From the NCBI GenBank assembly GCA_002338715.1, contig DDIR01000075.1, positions 4,356-18,976 on the forward strand: a stretch of DNA of 14,621 nt, written 5' to 3'. The DNA is from Phycisphaerales bacterium UBA1845 (GTDB lineage Bacteria > Planctomycetota > Phycisphaerae > UBA1845). Made by a program: the position numbers and the translations under genes. The notes beneath the pieces are model-generated. The model was given only the letters and a program-made list of their open reading frames with translations. It had not been told where the DNA came from and made no database searches. This document shows positions 13,832 through 14,621 of this stretch, piece after piece; the first letter of the stretch is position 1; every line of letters starts with the position of its first letter.

Positions 13832-14621
13832 TCACGGAATCGTGGCTTTGTGATCTGGCGTGTTGATGACGATCGGGCCATCAAATGCGAAATTCCCCGT
13901 GTCAGCGATCGCTTTGACGATTTCCACTCGGTACACCGATTCGGCCCATGCGTCGCGCGTCTCCGGATCAAATGCGTTTTCCAGCGTCGCGCGGCGCTCC
14001 TCCAGAAAAACATAGAACCAATCAACCTCATCCACGCCGGTTGCCGGGCTTCCCCCGGCGCGTGCGACCGTTCGATCAATTATCGCCGGCAGTCCGTCCG
14101 GATCGTCGCCCGCACCGTGTTGAATGTTTGCGTCGTACAACTCAACCAGTGCAAGTGGTGTTTGCAATCCCAAGTCACGCCAGAAAACAATGGCCGGCTG
14201 AAAGTACTCCTCATCAACCACATCGTCCTGCACGGAACGGAAGCTCGGATCATTAGACGCTTTGGTCCACGCTTGGGGTAAACCGTCGAGCCCATCCGTT
14301 GCGGAGCTTTCGTCAGCGGCTAACTCACGCAAACGCGGGAGATATGTGGCGAGAGCATTGACCGGAACGATTGCGGTGTAGCGCTCCACCACGAGCAGCA
14401 AATCGGACGTCGCAGTTGTGAATCCGGCGCGGCCAGCTGTGTATCCGCGGCCATCGCCGATGTCTTCGATATATGCATACTGAAGTTCAATCGTGTCATT
14501 TTCAAAAACACTGATCAATCGATCGGCGCGGAGTTTTTGGGCAGCTGATAAATCATCGTCAACGCTTGGGTTTGACATGTGGCAGCCCGCGCCACATAGC
14601 AGCCCGTGGTGAAAGCCGGGT
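13832..14621 (-). CDS. GH46 chitosanase (N-terminus beyond the window)
   Basis: This endo-acting enzyme cleaves beta-1,4 links in chitosan. Numbering from Met at 14578, Glu26 in FENDT and Asp42 in YIEDIGDGRGYTAG (36-49) match the catalytic Glu and Asp of GH46. Further family signatures are RAGFTTATSDLLLVVERYT (50-68), YLPRLREL, FRSVQDDVVDEEYFQPA (111-127) and HGAGDDPDGLPAI (152-164). From Glu26 on, the 248-residue frame covers the whole catalytic domain. The frame stays open past 14578 to the window edge, reading FHHGLLCGAGC just before the Met. GH46 enzymes are exported, so the true start probably lies outside and includes a signal, perhaps a lipobox-like GAGC. ATG 14578 has no ribosome site. 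No neighbour in view is clearly linked, although the surface proteins at 9776-13149 could bind the same polymer. Confidence 0.9.
   Translation of the reverse strand, partial: PGFHHGLLCGAGCHMSNPSVDDDLSAAQKLRADRLISVFENDTIELQYAYIEDIGDGRGYTAGRAGFTTATSDLLLVVERYTAIVPVNALATYLPRLRELAADESSATDGLDGLPQAWTKASNDPSFRSVQDDVVDEEYFQPAIVFWRDLGLQTPLALVELYDANIQHGAGDDPDGLPAIIDRTVARAGGSPATGVDEVDWFYVFLEERRATLENAFDPETRDAWAESVYRVEIVKAIADTGNFAFDGPIVINTPDHKATIP

Noticed and set aside
1..14621. tRNA, rRNA, CRISPR array, intact insertion sequence or attachment site
   Set aside because: I scanned by eye for spaced repeats, transposase motifs and tRNA-like arms and found none that hold up.

Overview
The window looks like an accessory region of a Gram-negative bacterial chromosome with moderate to high GC. 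Predicted lipoproteins, c-type cytochromes, an Ig/LGFP-like secreted protein and a GH46 chitosanase suggest an environmental heterotroph. Planctomycetota or a similar phylum fits the flavour, but no marker gene settles this.

Region 1 (1-5206, minus strand) is a very tight operon. In transcription order it holds a lipoprotein cytochrome c (5206-4559), a radical SAM protein of the ArsS type with a long N-terminal extension (4562-2331), an SDR/thioester-reductase-like protein with an SCP2-like C-terminus (2334-796), an alpha/beta hydrolase (802-104), and the start of another gene that leaves the window (99-<1). Successive genes overlap by 4, 4 and 7 bases, and the last gap is 4 bases. The extension of the ArsS protein is a gap-free tandem duplication: two modules related at a constant offset of 194 residues, with one carrying a CxxCxxC motif. 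This is the strongest candidate for something undescribed: an ArsS-like 5'-deoxyadenosyl chemistry joined to an unknown double domain and linked to lipid/thioester-type enzymes and a periplasmic cytochrome.

Region 2 (5459-6466, minus) encodes a seven-heme lipoprotein cytochrome built from one monoheme unit and three diheme repeats. It may be co-expressed with region 1 (252-base gap). A 449-base divergent intergenic stretch follows.

Region 3 (6916-8928, plus) encodes a large polytopic membrane protein resembling GT-C/STT3-type transferases. Behind it, 8929-9775 is a gene graveyard: a Fis-type helix-turn-helix tail on the minus strand, a P-domain (proprotein-convertase-like) scrap on the plus strand, and a coiled-coil-like C-terminal piece, packed against or over each other.

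Region 4 (9776-13149, minus) is a two-gene unit: a PKD-like lipoprotein followed by an 820-residue secreted Ig/LGFP-like protein. A 682-base stretch with no large gene follows. It contains two tiny minus-strand ORFs with strong ribosome binding sites. The right edge holds a GH46 chitosanase whose N-terminus lies beyond the window.

No tRNA, rRNA, CRISPR array or intact insertion sequence was recognised.
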